64,000 nucleotides of DNA from Micromonospora sp. KC606 (lineage in GTDB: Bacteria; Actinomycetota; Actinomycetes; Mycobacteriales; Micromonosporaceae). This document shows positions 1 to 8,181 of this stretch, piece by piece (positions within the stretch are counted from its first letter, which is position 1; each line of letters begins with the position of its first letter). The notes under the pieces were generated by a model. The model was given only the letters and a program-made list of their open reading frames with translations, did not search any database and was not told the DNA's origin. A program made the position numbers and the translations under genes. Location of the stretch: the NCBI RefSeq assembly GCF_004348675.1, contig NZ_SMKN01000008.1, positions 1-64,000 of the forward strand, read 5' to 3'.

Positions 1-180
1 GGTCACCCTCCGTCTCGCGGGCCCACCCCGCCCTCGCACCGACCGGGAGGAGCCGGTGGCTGTTCACTCCGCGAGCGTTTCGCCGCCACGCACCGTGAGC
101 AAGGAAGCCATGCCCTCACGGGCCGGACTGCCGACGCACGTTCGCCGAGGTGGTGAGGCGGTCGGGCGGCGGGACTGGAG

Positions 181-810
181 TCAGGCCACGCCGGTGGGGC
201 GGAACTGGACGCTGACGCGGGGACCGACCGGGCGGGTGGTCTTGGGGACGGCGTGCTCCCAGGTGCGTTGGCAGGAGCCGCCCATCACCACAAGGTCGCC
301 GTGGCCGAGCGGGAACCGCAGGGTGTCGCCGCCGTCGCGCGGGCGCAGCAGCAGCGGGCGGGGCGAGCCGAACGACACGATGGCGACCATCGTGTCGTTG
401 TACGCGCCCCGGCCCAGCGTGTCGCCGTGCCAGGCGACGCTGTCCCGCCCGTCGCGGTAGAGGCACATGCCGGCGGTCACGAACGGCTCGCCCAGCTCGG
501 GTGCGTAGTGGGCGGTCAGCGCCGCCCGTGCCTCGGTCAGCATCGGGTGCGGCAGCGGGCGGCCCGGCCCATACCAGCAGAGCAGGCGGGGGACGTCGAC
601 CTGGCTGTCGTACATGGTGCGGCGCTCGGCCCGCCAGGGGATCTTCGCCAGCAGCGTGTCGAGCACCGCGTCGGAGCCGCGCACCCAGCCGGGGAGGTGG
701 TCCACCCAGGCGCCCCGGATGAGGGTGTGCCGGCGCACCGCCCCCCGCAACGGGCCGAGGGTCGGCCCGGCGTCGCTGAGGTCGAGTATCGACGGCTGGA
801 AGGCGGCCAC
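181..810 (-). CDS. AlkB-like 2-oxoglutarate/Fe(II) dioxygenase
   Basis: A 209-aa protein of the AlkB family, which oxidatively demethylates alkylated nucleic-acid bases using Fe(II) and 2-oxoglutarate. The metal triad is visible as WHGD (H128, D130) and H186 in TWEHAVPK. The C-terminal RVSVQFR supplies the 2-oxoglutarate-binding arginines (R198, R204). Length is normal for the family. The start is GTG (810), 12 bases after the pseG stop, so it looks like the last gene of the Pse operon. TAGAGT lies exactly 6 bases before the GTG, so a leaderless transcript is also possible. Repair of DNA or RNA is the default role. Hydroxylation of a small molecule for the surface-sugar pathway is only a contextual guess. 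Confidence 0.85.
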   Translation of the reverse strand: MAAFQPSILDLSDAGPTLGPLRGAVRRHTLIRGAWVDHLPGWVRGSDAVLDTLLAKIPWRAERRTMYDSQVDVPRLLCWYGPGRPLPHPMLTEARAALTAHYAPELGEPFVTAGMCLYRDGRDSVAWHGDTLGRGAYNDTMVAIVSFGSPRPLLLRPRDGGDTLRFPLGHGDLVVMGGSCQRTWEHAVPKTTRPVGPRVSVQFRPTGVA

Positions 811-822
811 GCCGCCACTCTA

Positions 823-1899
823 TCAGCGGTTTAGCACAGACGTACGAGAGAGTAGGGCGTCGGTGACCCGGGCCCGGCCCCGCCCGTCGACAGCGGACCA
901 GCCCTGCGCGGAGAGCGCGGCCCGCCGCCGGGGCGAGGCGAGCAGGCCGCGCAGGACCCGGGCGGCCAGCGCCCGGGCCGACCGCCCGGCCATCCCCGGC
1001 GCGGTCAGCTCCGGCAACTCGCCAAGCCCGGCGGCGAGCCCGTGCGCCACCACCCGACGGTACGACTCGCGCTGGTTGTCCACCACGCACACCAGCGCGG
1101 ACGGCGCCCCGAGGCAGCACAGCTCCCAGGTCGAGGTGCCGGCGGCGCTGACCACCAGGTCGGCTGCCCGGATCAGCGCGGGCAGCTTGTCGGTCGGCGG
1201 GACGAGCCGGAGGGTCTGCCCTCGGCCGGGAGTGAGTTCGGCCAGCTCGGCCTCGATCGTCGGCCGGGCCGCCACCACGGTCAGCTCCACCGGGTGCCCG
1301 GTGTCGAGCAGCACCCGGGTCAGCACCGGGGCCGCGCCCACCGCGTCGGTGCCGCCGAAGAAGGCCAGCACCCGGGGCCGTCCCACCGGGGTGGCCGGGC
1401 GGGGCGCCGCCGGCCGGGCGGCGATCACGGAGTCGCGCAGCAGCGCGTACCGGGTGCCGGCCAGCAGCCGGCCCTCGCCGCTGACCGCACCCCCACCCCC
1501 GCCGCCCGGCGCGTCCGCGCCGAAGTTCTGGTCCAGGTAGAGGTCGGCGTCCTGACCTCGGGTGTCCCCGTCGACGATCGCCAGGGTCACCACGCCGGCC
1601 GCCCGCAACGCTCCCGCGCCGGCCGGGTCCAGTTCGTACGAGTCGAGCACCATCGCGTCGAGCCGGTGCTCCCGGGCCGCCGCGACCAGTCCCGCCGGGG
1701 TGTCCGGGCCGGGGTGCAGGGGGATGCGCCGTGCGGTGAGCTGGTCCGCCGCCCAGCCGACCCCCTCGACCGTGCCGAACAGCGAGACGGCGGCGCCCCG
1801 GGCCAGGAACTCCTCACCGAGGGCCAGGCAGCGCACCAGGTGCCCGACGCCGCGTCGCGGCCCGGCGTCGCAGCGTAGTCCGATCCGGGGCAGGCTCAG
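823..1899 (-). CDS. pseG: PseG/SpsG-like UDP-sugar hydrolase (nonulosonic acid pathway)
   Basis: Related to PseG, which removes UDP from UDP-2,4-diacetamido-2,4,6-trideoxy-L-altrose in pseudaminic acid synthesis, and to the SpsG spore-coat proteins. It has a GT-B-like fold: AFFGGTDAVGA opens the C-terminal half, and SAAGTSTWELCCLG is the typical UDP-binding loop. No ATG or GTG start keeps the N-terminal family motif. The first GTG (1836) falls inside it, whereas reading from CTG at 1899 restores RCDAGPRRGVGHLVRC, including the G-x-G-H-x-x-R motif, and gives 358 aa. That CTG overlaps the TGA of the preceding gene (CTGA) and sits 4 bases after GGAGG. The protein has a Gly-rich insert near residues 125-135. 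It is translationally coupled to the cytidylyltransferase gene upstream. Confidence 0.8.
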   Translation of the reverse strand: MSLPRIGLRCDAGPRRGVGHLVRCLALGEEFLARGAAVSLFGTVEGVGWAADQLTARRIPLHPGPDTPAGLVAAAREHRLDAMVLDSYELDPAGAGALRAAGVVTLAIVDGDTRGQDADLYLDQNFGADAPGGGGGGAVSGEGRLLAGTRYALLRDSVIAARPAAPRPATPVGRPRVLAFFGGTDAVGAAPVLTRVLLDTGHPVELTVVAARPTIEAELAELTPGRGQTLRLVPPTDKLPALIRAADLVVSAAGTSTWELCCLGAPSALVCVVDNQRESYRRVVAHGLAAGLGELPELTAPGMAGRSARALAARVLRGLLASPRRRAALSAQGWSAVDGRGRARVTDALLSRTSVLNR

Positions 1900-2741
1900 G
1901 ACTCCTCCAGCCGTTTCTGCCGCACGTCGGCGTTGAGGGCGCGCAGGGCGGGCTGCCCGTGCAGCCAGTCGGCGAGCTTGGCCAACGGGACACTGACGTC
2001 GCCGAAGTGGTCGGTCACCGCACGCACCAGCGCCCAGTCCCGTTCGGTGTCCAGGGTCAGCCGCAGGTCCGAGCGGTCCGGCGCGAGGGTCACCCCGAGC
2101 ACCCGGAACAGCTCCGGATGGGTGTAGGCGTACGAGGTCACGTGCACCCGGTGGTGATCGGTGGCGAGCCGGTCCAGGGTACGCAGCGCGTCCGCCCGGA
2201 TGATCTCCACGTCCAGCCCGCGGGGGAGCGTACGGGCGATCGACGTGCTGGCGTAGTCCAACCCGGGCACCGCCCGGTAGACCGACGCGACCAGCGCCAC
2301 GATCTCCGGGTCGAGCAGCGGGCAGTCCGCGGTGAACCGCATGACGGCGTCACCGGGGTGGGCGGCCAGGGCCCCGACGAACCGGGCCAGCACGTCGTCG
2401 ACCGGCCCCCGGTGCCAGGGCACGTCCAGTCGGCGGCACTCAGCCACCACCGCGTCGTCGACCGGGTCGGTGCTGGTCGCCACGACCAGGTCGGTCAACA
2501 CGCCGCTGTCCCGGGCGGCCCGCACCACCCGGCCGAGGACGCTGCGCCCGGCCAACGGACGCAGCACCTTGCCGGGCAGCCGGGACGAGCCCATCCTGGC
2601 CTGCACGATCCCCACGATCCGGGTGGTGTTCCCCGGGCCGCGGGTGTCCCGGTCGACCGGTCCCCTGTCACCCGCCGGGCCGACGGTCCCCGGGGCCGTG
2701 CCCGCCGGTCCGGCGGCGACGTTCGGGACGAACTCGTTCAC
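1896..2741 (-). CDS. pseF: SpsF-like CMP-nonulosonic acid cytidylyltransferase
   Basis: A 281-aa nucleotidyltransferase with the signature VQARMGSSRLPGKVL near residue 44. MRFTADCPLLDP carries the metal-binding Asp, and THPE and TLDTERDW lie in the C-terminal half. This is the SpsF branch of cytidylyltransferases rather than a classic PseF. In this operon it most likely activates pseudaminic acid with CTP. The GTG start at 2741 overlaps the preceding gene's TGA (GTGA); an in-frame extension to 2990 would overlap that gene and is rejected. The first 35 or so residues are a Pro/Gly-rich extension ahead of the Rossmann core. Assignment to PseF rests on pathway context. Confidence 0.75.
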   Translation of the reverse strand: MNEFVPNVAAGPAGTAPGTVGPAGDRGPVDRDTRGPGNTTRIVGIVQARMGSSRLPGKVLRPLAGRSVLGRVVRAARDSGVLTDLVVATSTDPVDDAVVAECRRLDVPWHRGPVDDVLARFVGALAAHPGDAVMRFTADCPLLDPEIVALVASVYRAVPGLDYASTSIARTLPRGLDVEIIRADALRTLDRLATDHHRVHVTSYAYTHPELFRVLGVTLAPDRSDLRLTLDTERDWALVRAVTDHFGDVSVPLAKLADWLHGQPALRALNADVRQKRLEES

Positions 2742-4654
2742 TGCTGCTCCTGATCCGGCCGGCGCTGGTTGAGCGCGGCGGTGGCCCGGCGCTTGGCAGC
2801 CCGCGCGCCCCGCTTGGCCAGCCGGGCGGGAGTGATCGCCAACCGGCCCACCCGGTAGCTCAGCGAACCGCTGAGCAGGTTGATGGTCGCGTCGGCGCGG
2901 CGCAGCGCCCGTTCCCGGGAGGTCAGCAGCTCCTCGGTCCACTTCAGCAGCGCCGAGAGTCGGGTCATCTCCTCGCGCTGGCGCAGCCACGCCTCCCGTA
3001 GCTGCTGGTAGCTGCGCGGCCCGGCCGGCGGGTCGGTCGGGGAGACCGCGCGCAGCTCGTCGGCGAGGCGTACCCGCCCCTCGGCGTCGAGACCCCGCAG
3101 CGCGGCGGTTATCGCGGCCTCCGCCTCGACGGCGGCGGCCACGGTCGCCCGGGACAGGTCACGCCCGGCGACGCCACCGAGCACCACGGTCAGCCCGGCA
3201 ACGTCCAGGGTGGACGCCCACGGGTGGGCGTACCCGCCGGTCAGCAGCGCGGCGGCGAAGCGCCACAGAGAGCGGGCCAGCGCCACGTCCAGCTCCAGCG
3301 GCGCGGTGGCCTGCCAGCTCGGGTCGAGGACGGCGAACTCGTCGCCGACCACCACCACGTTGTCCGTCCCGGCGAGGGCGGTGGCGCCGGCCAGCCGGCC
3401 GTCGGCGTCGGCCTGCGCGGCGAGCCAGGTGGCGTACCCGCGCAGCAGGTGGCGCAGGGTGTGCAGGTCGCGGCGCAGGCAGGCGTCGAGCAGCAGGGTA
3501 CGCAGCAGCCGTCCCTCGGGCACCGGCCCGTGCAGGGCGGCCACGTCCCGGTGGGCCACCTCCCGGGAGGCGAAGGGTGCGGCTTCGGACCGGGGCGTCG
3601 CACCGCCGGCCCACCACCGCCAGCCGTCCGCCCCGGCGTGCACCTCGACCACCCCGACGCCCGGCGGCCCGGTCTGCACCAGCGCCACCGGCAGGTCGGC
3701 CCGCCCGCCGGCGACCGTGCCCGAATCCACCGGTCCGCCGGCGACCGCGCCGGACACTGCCGCGCTGTCGGGGCCGGCGTCGGCGGTGACCGCGCCCGGC
3801 TGGGCCGGCGCCCGGTCGTCCGTGGCCACGCCGGCGGGGCGATGGGCGAGCAGCAGCCAGCCCGGGGCGAGCGCCGAGCCGAGCCCGGCGTGCAGCGCGT
3901 CCACGGCCAACCGGGCCGGGTCCTGGAGCACCGTCGCTCCCGGGTCGCCCGCGCAGGCCCCGTGCAGCATCGCGTCGAACAGTCCGGAGGTGGCCCGCCG
4001 GTCCAGCTCGTCGGCGGCGACCAGCACCGTCGGGGCGTCCGGGTCGGGGTACGCGGCGAAGCCGGCCTCCGGTCGCAGTCCGGCGCTCGCCAGCCGGGCC
4101 CGGGCCTGTGCCGGGTTGGCGGGCCGGCCGGCGTCCAGCACCCCGCCGACGGACCAGGCCCGGTCGGAGCGGTCGACGTACCAGGGGGAGACGGCGACCA
4201 GTCGGTGCACGCCGAGCGGGTTGTCCACCCGCAGCAGCAGCGTCCCGCCGGGGGCCACCGCCGTGACCAGCCGGGCCAGCACGCCGTCCCAGCCCAGCCG
4301 GTGACCCTCCACCGACTCCACGGCGTCCAGTCCGGCGGCGGCGACCACCACGTCCCACTGTTCGTCGTCGGGCAGGCCGGCCGGTCCGCCGACCACCACC
4401 CGGGCGCCCCGGTCGGCCAGCACCACCCCGTCGGGGTGGCTCCGCAGCAGGCAGGTCACCGCCGCGTGGGCCAGCCGGGCCAACAGGGCGGGGTCGTGCG
4501 GCCCGGCGAGCAGCACCCGGGCGCCGGCGGGCACGAGCCGGGCCAGCAGCGCCGCCAACGGGCCGCCCTCGGCCAGCCGGCGTTCCGGCAGGTCCGACCA
4601 GGCCAGCATCTCCCCGCCCGGCAGGGCGACCCGGGGCGCGGTCTCAGTCGTCAA
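2738..4654 (-). CDS. Methyltransferase-like protein with C-terminal coiled coil
   Basis: A 638-aa protein. Residues about 45-215 read as a Rossmann SAM-dependent methyltransferase-like domain (ARVLLAGPHDPALLARL, QWDVVVAAAGLDAVES, VAPGGTLLLRVDNPLG). The glycine-rich motif I is atypical, so catalysis is uncertain. Residues 350-530 form a second globular part I cannot assign. Residues 545-600 look like coiled coil, followed by a very basic Arg/Lys/Ala-rich tail. The TTG start at 4654 is supported by AGGAGG six bases upstream and overlaps the previous gene by 11 bases. Its place between pseC and pseF suggests a role in modifying or assembling the Pse glycan. Confidence 0.6.
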   Translation of the reverse strand: MTTETAPRVALPGGEMLAWSDLPERRLAEGGPLAALLARLVPAGARVLLAGPHDPALLARLAHAAVTCLLRSHPDGVVLADRGARVVVGGPAGLPDDEQWDVVVAAAGLDAVESVEGHRLGWDGVLARLVTAVAPGGTLLLRVDNPLGVHRLVAVSPWYVDRSDRAWSVGGVLDAGRPANPAQARARLASAGLRPEAGFAAYPDPDAPTVLVAADELDRRATSGLFDAMLHGACAGDPGATVLQDPARLAVDALHAGLGSALAPGWLLLAHRPAGVATDDRAPAQPGAVTADAGPDSAAVSGAVAGGPVDSGTVAGGRADLPVALVQTGPPGVGVVEVHAGADGWRWWAGGATPRSEAAPFASREVAHRDVAALHGPVPEGRLLRTLLLDACLRRDLHTLRHLLRGYATWLAAQADADGRLAGATALAGTDNVVVVGDEFAVLDPSWQATAPLELDVALARSLWRFAAALLTGGYAHPWASTLDVAGLTVVLGGVAGRDLSRATVAAAVEAEAAITAALRGLDAEGRVRLADELRAVSPTDPPAGPRSYQQLREAWLRQREEMTRLSALLKWTEELLTSRERALRRADATINLLSGSLSYRVGRLAITPARLAKRGARAAKRRATAALNQRRPDQEQQ

Positions 4655-5486
4655 CGTCGTCCTCCTGGAGGTTCGCCCACCCGAGCAGCTCGCGCAGCTC
4701 GGCCGGCGTACAGCGGTGGTCGGTGCCCAGTTCGGCGCGGGCGATCTCCACGGCGGTGGTCTGGTCGACCGACTCGCCGTGCAGCTCCGGCCACTGGCGG
4801 CGGATGCGTGCGGTGCCGCCGAAGGTGGGGTCCTCGTCGGACAGGATCATCGGGTCGCCGTAGACGGCGGGCTCGCAGCCGGCGGCGATGCCGTAGAAGA
4901 TCGCGCTGGTGAGCCGGTTGGAGGCGACCCGCCGGTGCCGGCGCAGCTCGGAGAGCTGCTTGTCGAGGAAGAACGGGTCGGTGTCCTTCCACCAGTGACC
5001 CCGGTAGCCGTGGCAGATCACCCGGAAGCCGGCGTTCTCGTAGAGCCGGCGCACCCGGCGCATGCCGTACTCGTGCCAGTAGAGGCAGATTGTCACCGGC
5101 CCCGGCTCGGTGGCCTGGATCCGGGCGATCAACTCCTTGTGGTCGCCCTTGACGTGCTGGCCCTCCCAGCCGTGGAACGGGTACCAGATGGTGCCCTCCC
5201 GGTGCGGCTCCGGGGGGTCGTCGCGGCGCAGGTCCAGCAGGTACGCGAAGGGCGCGCCGATGGTGACGACGTTGCGTCGCCCCACCGACCAGGCCCGCCG
5301 GCGGGTCTGGTCGGACCAGAGCAGGCTCGGGGTGCGTTCGGCGTACGGGTGGCCGGGGGCGAGCCCGTCGCCGATGTTCCAGCCGTGCTGGACGTACCCG
5401 TTGATCCGGGGTGGGTGCCCGTCGCCCAGCCCGCAGTAGCGCGCCAGCACATGGGCGTGCCCGTAGAAGTGGTTCGCGTGGTGCAT
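4644..5486 (-). CDS. Unassigned surface-glycan protein, possible GT-B glycosyltransferase
   Basis: A 280-aa protein without a domain I can name firmly. NGYVQHGWNIGDG, NVVTIGAPFAYLL and VASNRLTSAIFYGIAAGCEPAVYGDPM resemble the two Rossmann halves of GT-B surface-polysaccharide enzymes: the last stretch is like the donor-binding loop followed by a helix and strand. No signal peptide or membrane span is visible. It lies 10 bases after pseC and overlaps the methyltransferase-like gene, inside the CMP-Pse operon, so transfer of the nonulosonic acid is a reasonable inference. It could instead be a structural or regulatory glycan protein. ATG start with GGGG upstream. Confidence 0.55.
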   Translation of the reverse strand: MHHANHFYGHAHVLARYCGLGDGHPPRINGYVQHGWNIGDGLAPGHPYAERTPSLLWSDQTRRRAWSVGRRNVVTIGAPFAYLLDLRRDDPPEPHREGTIWYPFHGWEGQHVKGDHKELIARIQATEPGPVTICLYWHEYGMRRVRRLYENAGFRVICHGYRGHWWKDTDPFFLDKQLSELRRHRRVASNRLTSAIFYGIAAGCEPAVYGDPMILSDEDPTFGGTARIRRQWPELHGESVDQTTAVEIARAELGTDHRCTPAELRELLGWANLQEDDVDD

Positions 5487-5496
5487 CGGTACCCCG

Positions 5497-6651
5497 TCAG
5501 GCGGCGGGACGCACGGGTACGCCGCGCAGGGCGGCGCGGAACGCGTCGATCACGCGGTCCTGGTCGGCGTCGGTGAGGGTCGGGAAGAGCGGCAGGGACA
5601 GCTGCTGTTGGTAGAACGACTCGGCCACCGGGCAGGATCCGCGCCGGTAGCCCAGATCGGCGAAGGCCGGGTGCCAGTGCGCCGGAACGTAGTTCACCTG
5701 CACCCCGATGCCGGCGGCGCGCATCCGGTCGTACACCTCGCGGCGGCGGCCGTCGAGCACTCGGACAGGGTAGAGGTGCCAGGCCGGGGCTGCCCAGGAG
5801 CGCCGGCCGGGGATCCGCACGCTGTCGAGGTCCGCGAGGGCCTCGTCGTACCGGGCGACCAGCCGGGCCCGGGCGGCGAGGAAGTCGCCGAGCCGGCGGA
5901 GCTGGCTGCGGCCCAGCGCGCACAGCACGTCGGGCAGCCGGTAGTTCAACCCGAAGGCGTGTACCTCCTGGTGCCAGCCGCCCTCGTCCGGCCAGCGCAG
6001 CTCGTCGCGGTCCCGGACCAGCCCGATGTTGCGGAACCGGCGGGCCCGCTTCAGCAACTCCGGGTCGCCCGCGGCGACCGCGCCGCCCTCGGCGGTGGTG
6101 AGGTTCTTGGTGGGGAAGAACGAGAAGGTGGTGAGGTCGGCCAGCGAGCCGACCGGCCGGCCCCGGTAGGCGCCGCCGATGGAGTGCGCGGCGTCGGCGA
6201 GCAGCAGCGCGCCGCTGCCGGCCAGCGCGGCGCGCAGGGCGTCGTAGTCGGCCGGGTGGCCGGCGTAGTCGACCGCGGACACCACCTTCGTGCGGGAGGT
6301 GGTGGCCGCCGCGGCCGCCGCCGGGTCGAGGGTGAAGGTCTCCTCCTCCACGTCGGCGAAGACCACCGTCGCGCCGAGGGCGACCGCGCTGCTCGCGGTC
6401 GCCACGAACGTCATCGGGGGGACGACCACCTCGTCGCCGGGGCCGACGCCGGCCGCCGCGTACGCGACGTGCAGCGCGGCGGTGCCGTTGGACACCGCCG
6501 CGCAGCCGGTCCCGCCCGTCCACCGGGCCAGGTCGGTCTCGAACGCCGCGACCTGCGGGCCGGTGGTGAGCCAGTCGCTGCGCAGCACGGCGACCACGGC
6601 GGCGACGTCGTCGTCGGTGACCGACTGCCGGCCGTACGGGAGCATCGCCAT
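5497..6651 (-). CDS. pseC: PseC-like UDP-sugar aminotransferase (PLP)
   Basis: A 384-aa DegT/DnrJ/EryC1-family transaminase, expected to aminate C4 of the 4-keto sugar made by PseB using PLP and glutamate. The cofactor features are AVSNGTAAL (phosphate-binding), LLADAAHSIG (the Asp that contacts the pyridine nitrogen) and the Schiff-base lysine K182 in SFFPTKNLTTAEGG. The C-terminal half has the family's LNYRLPDVLCALG and VQVNYVPAHWHP. The start is ATG at 6651, overlapping the pseB stop as TGATG; a longer reading to 6750 would run into pseB. Assignment as PseC rather than another sugar transaminase follows from the pseB partner. Confidence 0.88.
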   Translation of the reverse strand: MAMLPYGRQSVTDDDVAAVVAVLRSDWLTTGPQVAAFETDLARWTGGTGCAAVSNGTAALHVAYAAAGVGPGDEVVVPPMTFVATASSAVALGATVVFADVEEETFTLDPAAAAAATTSRTKVVSAVDYAGHPADYDALRAALAGSGALLLADAAHSIGGAYRGRPVGSLADLTTFSFFPTKNLTTAEGGAVAAGDPELLKRARRFRNIGLVRDRDELRWPDEGGWHQEVHAFGLNYRLPDVLCALGRSQLRRLGDFLAARARLVARYDEALADLDSVRIPGRRSWAAPAWHLYPVRVLDGRRREVYDRMRAAGIGVQVNYVPAHWHPAFADLGYRRGSCPVAESFYQQQLSLPLFPTLTDADQDRVIDAFRAALRGVPVRPAA

Positions 6652-7634
6652 CACGCGGTGATGCCGAGCATGTCGCGCAGCTGCTCCACGCTCAGCCACT
6701 CGTCGTTGGTGTCCGACTGGTACGCGAACCCGTCCGGCACCGGCTCGCAACCCACCGGCGGCTGGTAGCCCCAGGTGGCGATGGTGGGCTGGACGATGAA
6801 CCGGTCTGCCGCCCGCAGCGTCCGGCGGCTGTCGTCCGGGGCGATCATTTCCTCGTGCAGCTTCTCGCCGGGGCGGATGCCGATCTCGTGGGTGGTCGCG
6901 TCCGGGGCCACCGCCTCGACCAGATCGAGGATCCGCATGCTGGGGATGCGCGGCACGAAAAGCTCGCCGCCCTGCATCTGGTCGAAGGAGTCGATGACGA
7001 ACTGGACGGCCTGGTCCAGGGTGATCCAGAACCGGGTCATCCGCTTGTCGGTGATAGGCAGGCTTTTGCCCTCGGCGGCGAGCCGGCGGAACAGCGGGAC
7101 CACGGAGCCGCGGCTGCCCACCACGTTGCCGTAGCGCACCACGGCGAAGCGGGTGGGGTGCTGTGCGGCGTAGTGGTTGGCGGAGACGAACAGCTTGTCG
7201 CCGACCAGCTTGGTGGCGCCGTACAGGTTGATCGGGCTGGACGCCTTGTCGGTGGAGAGGGCGATGACCTTCTTCACCCCGGCCTCGATCGCCGCGTCCA
7301 CCACGTGCTGGGAGCCGGCGATGTTGGTGGCGATGAACTCCGACGGGTTGTACTCGGCCGTGTCGACCTGCTTCAGCGCGGCGGCGTGCACCACGTGGTC
7401 CACGCCGTGCATGGCGCGCGTCAGCCGGTGCCGGTCGCGGATGTCGCCGATGAACCAGCGCAACCGCGGGTCGTCGCCCAACTGCTGGCGCAGTTCGTAC
7501 TGCTTCAGTTCGTCGCGGGAGAACACCACCACCCGGGCCGGGTCGGCCTCGGCGAGGAGATGCCGGAGGAAGGTCTTCCCGAAGGAACCGGTGCCGCCGG
7601 TGACCAGGATGGAGGATCCCGTCAGCTCACTCAA
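6651..7634 (-). CDS. pseB: PseB-like UDP-GlcNAc 4,6-dehydratase (5-inverting)
   Basis: A 327-aa extended short-chain dehydrogenase. It has the NAD-binding VTGGTGSFGKTF (residues 11-22) and the PseB-type active site ALSTDKASSPINLYGATK, with D129, K130, Y138 and K142. This is the inverting soluble dehydratase type, without the membrane domain of PglF. It catalyses the first step of pseudaminic acid synthesis from UDP-GlcNAc. The start appears to be TTG at 7634, seven bases after GGGAG, and no in-frame ATG precedes it. First gene of a seven-gene minus-strand operon running to alkB. Confidence 0.92.
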   Translation of the reverse strand: MSELTGSSILVTGGTGSFGKTFLRHLLAEADPARVVVFSRDELKQYELRQQLGDDPRLRWFIGDIRDRHRLTRAMHGVDHVVHAAALKQVDTAEYNPSEFIATNIAGSQHVVDAAIEAGVKKVIALSTDKASSPINLYGATKLVGDKLFVSANHYAAQHPTRFAVVRYGNVVGSRGSVVPLFRRLAAEGKSLPITDKRMTRFWITLDQAVQFVIDSFDQMQGGELFVPRIPSMRILDLVEAVAPDATTHEIGIRPGEKLHEEMIAPDDSRRTLRAADRFIVQPTIATWGYQPPVGCEPVPDGFAYQSDTNDEWLSVEQLRDMLGITA

Positions 7635-8181
7635 TGTGGTGCTCCCATGATCGCAGGTTCGCCTGCCGGGCGGCCGGGGGCCACGCGACCGGACGGACGC
7701 TAGCCCCGGTGGGTTAACACATCGACGCGCTCCGGTGAACCGCCCGCGCTGCTCCCGTGAATGCCGGGCACCGGGCAGGCGAACACTTCCACCGTTTGTG
7801 CGTCGCGGTCAACCGGCTGGGGCGCGTCCGACTACAGTGGCCCCCGCGTGGCGCCTGGCGCGTCCGTCCGGCCGTACGCCGCGCGGCGCGTGTCCGTCCG
7901 GCGCCCCCGGTTGCCCGGCGACGGGTAGGTGGCCGGGTTCCGCGTGCGACCGGGCGACGGACACCTGTCGCTCGACGGCCCGTCCACCCGGTGCGCCCGG
8001 CTGGCCCACCCTCCGGCACGTCCACGCCGCCACCCTCGCGGCGTGAGCTGAAGATCTTGGACAGTTCCCGTTCGGACGGGACGGTAGGTGTCCAGGAATC
8101 AGTGAGGGGCGGGGTGAGGGCAGCACATTCCGTCCCTGCCGACCGCCGGTCGTCGGGGCACCGACCGAGCAGGAGGCGACG
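7635..8181. other. Divergent intergenic region between pseB and a membrane-protein gene
   Basis: About 550 bases separate the two divergent starts. Readings on either strand are Arg/Pro-rich with no recognisable domain, so I see no gene here. The region should hold the promoters of the Pse operon and of the gene at 8182. AGGAGG at about 8170 is the latter's ribosome-binding site. A nested inverted repeat lies at 8057-8094. Confidence 0.5.
8057..8094. repeat. Nested inverted repeat upstream of the 8182 gene
   Basis: Outer arms TGGACA (8058-8063) and TGTCCA (8089-8094) enclose inner arms TCCCGT (8066-8071) and ACGGGA (8076-8081) around a 4-base loop. It lies about 90 bases before the gene and could be a regulator site or a 5' leader hairpin. 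Confidence 0.4.

Noticed and set aside
1-180. Possible gene at the left edge
   Set aside because: The open frames are short and antisense-like; nothing identifiable in 180 bases.
7676-7720. GCTAGCGTC on the minus strand as the pseB promoter
   Set aside because: The -10-like TAGCGT is good, but I found no acceptable -35 box at 16-18 bases.
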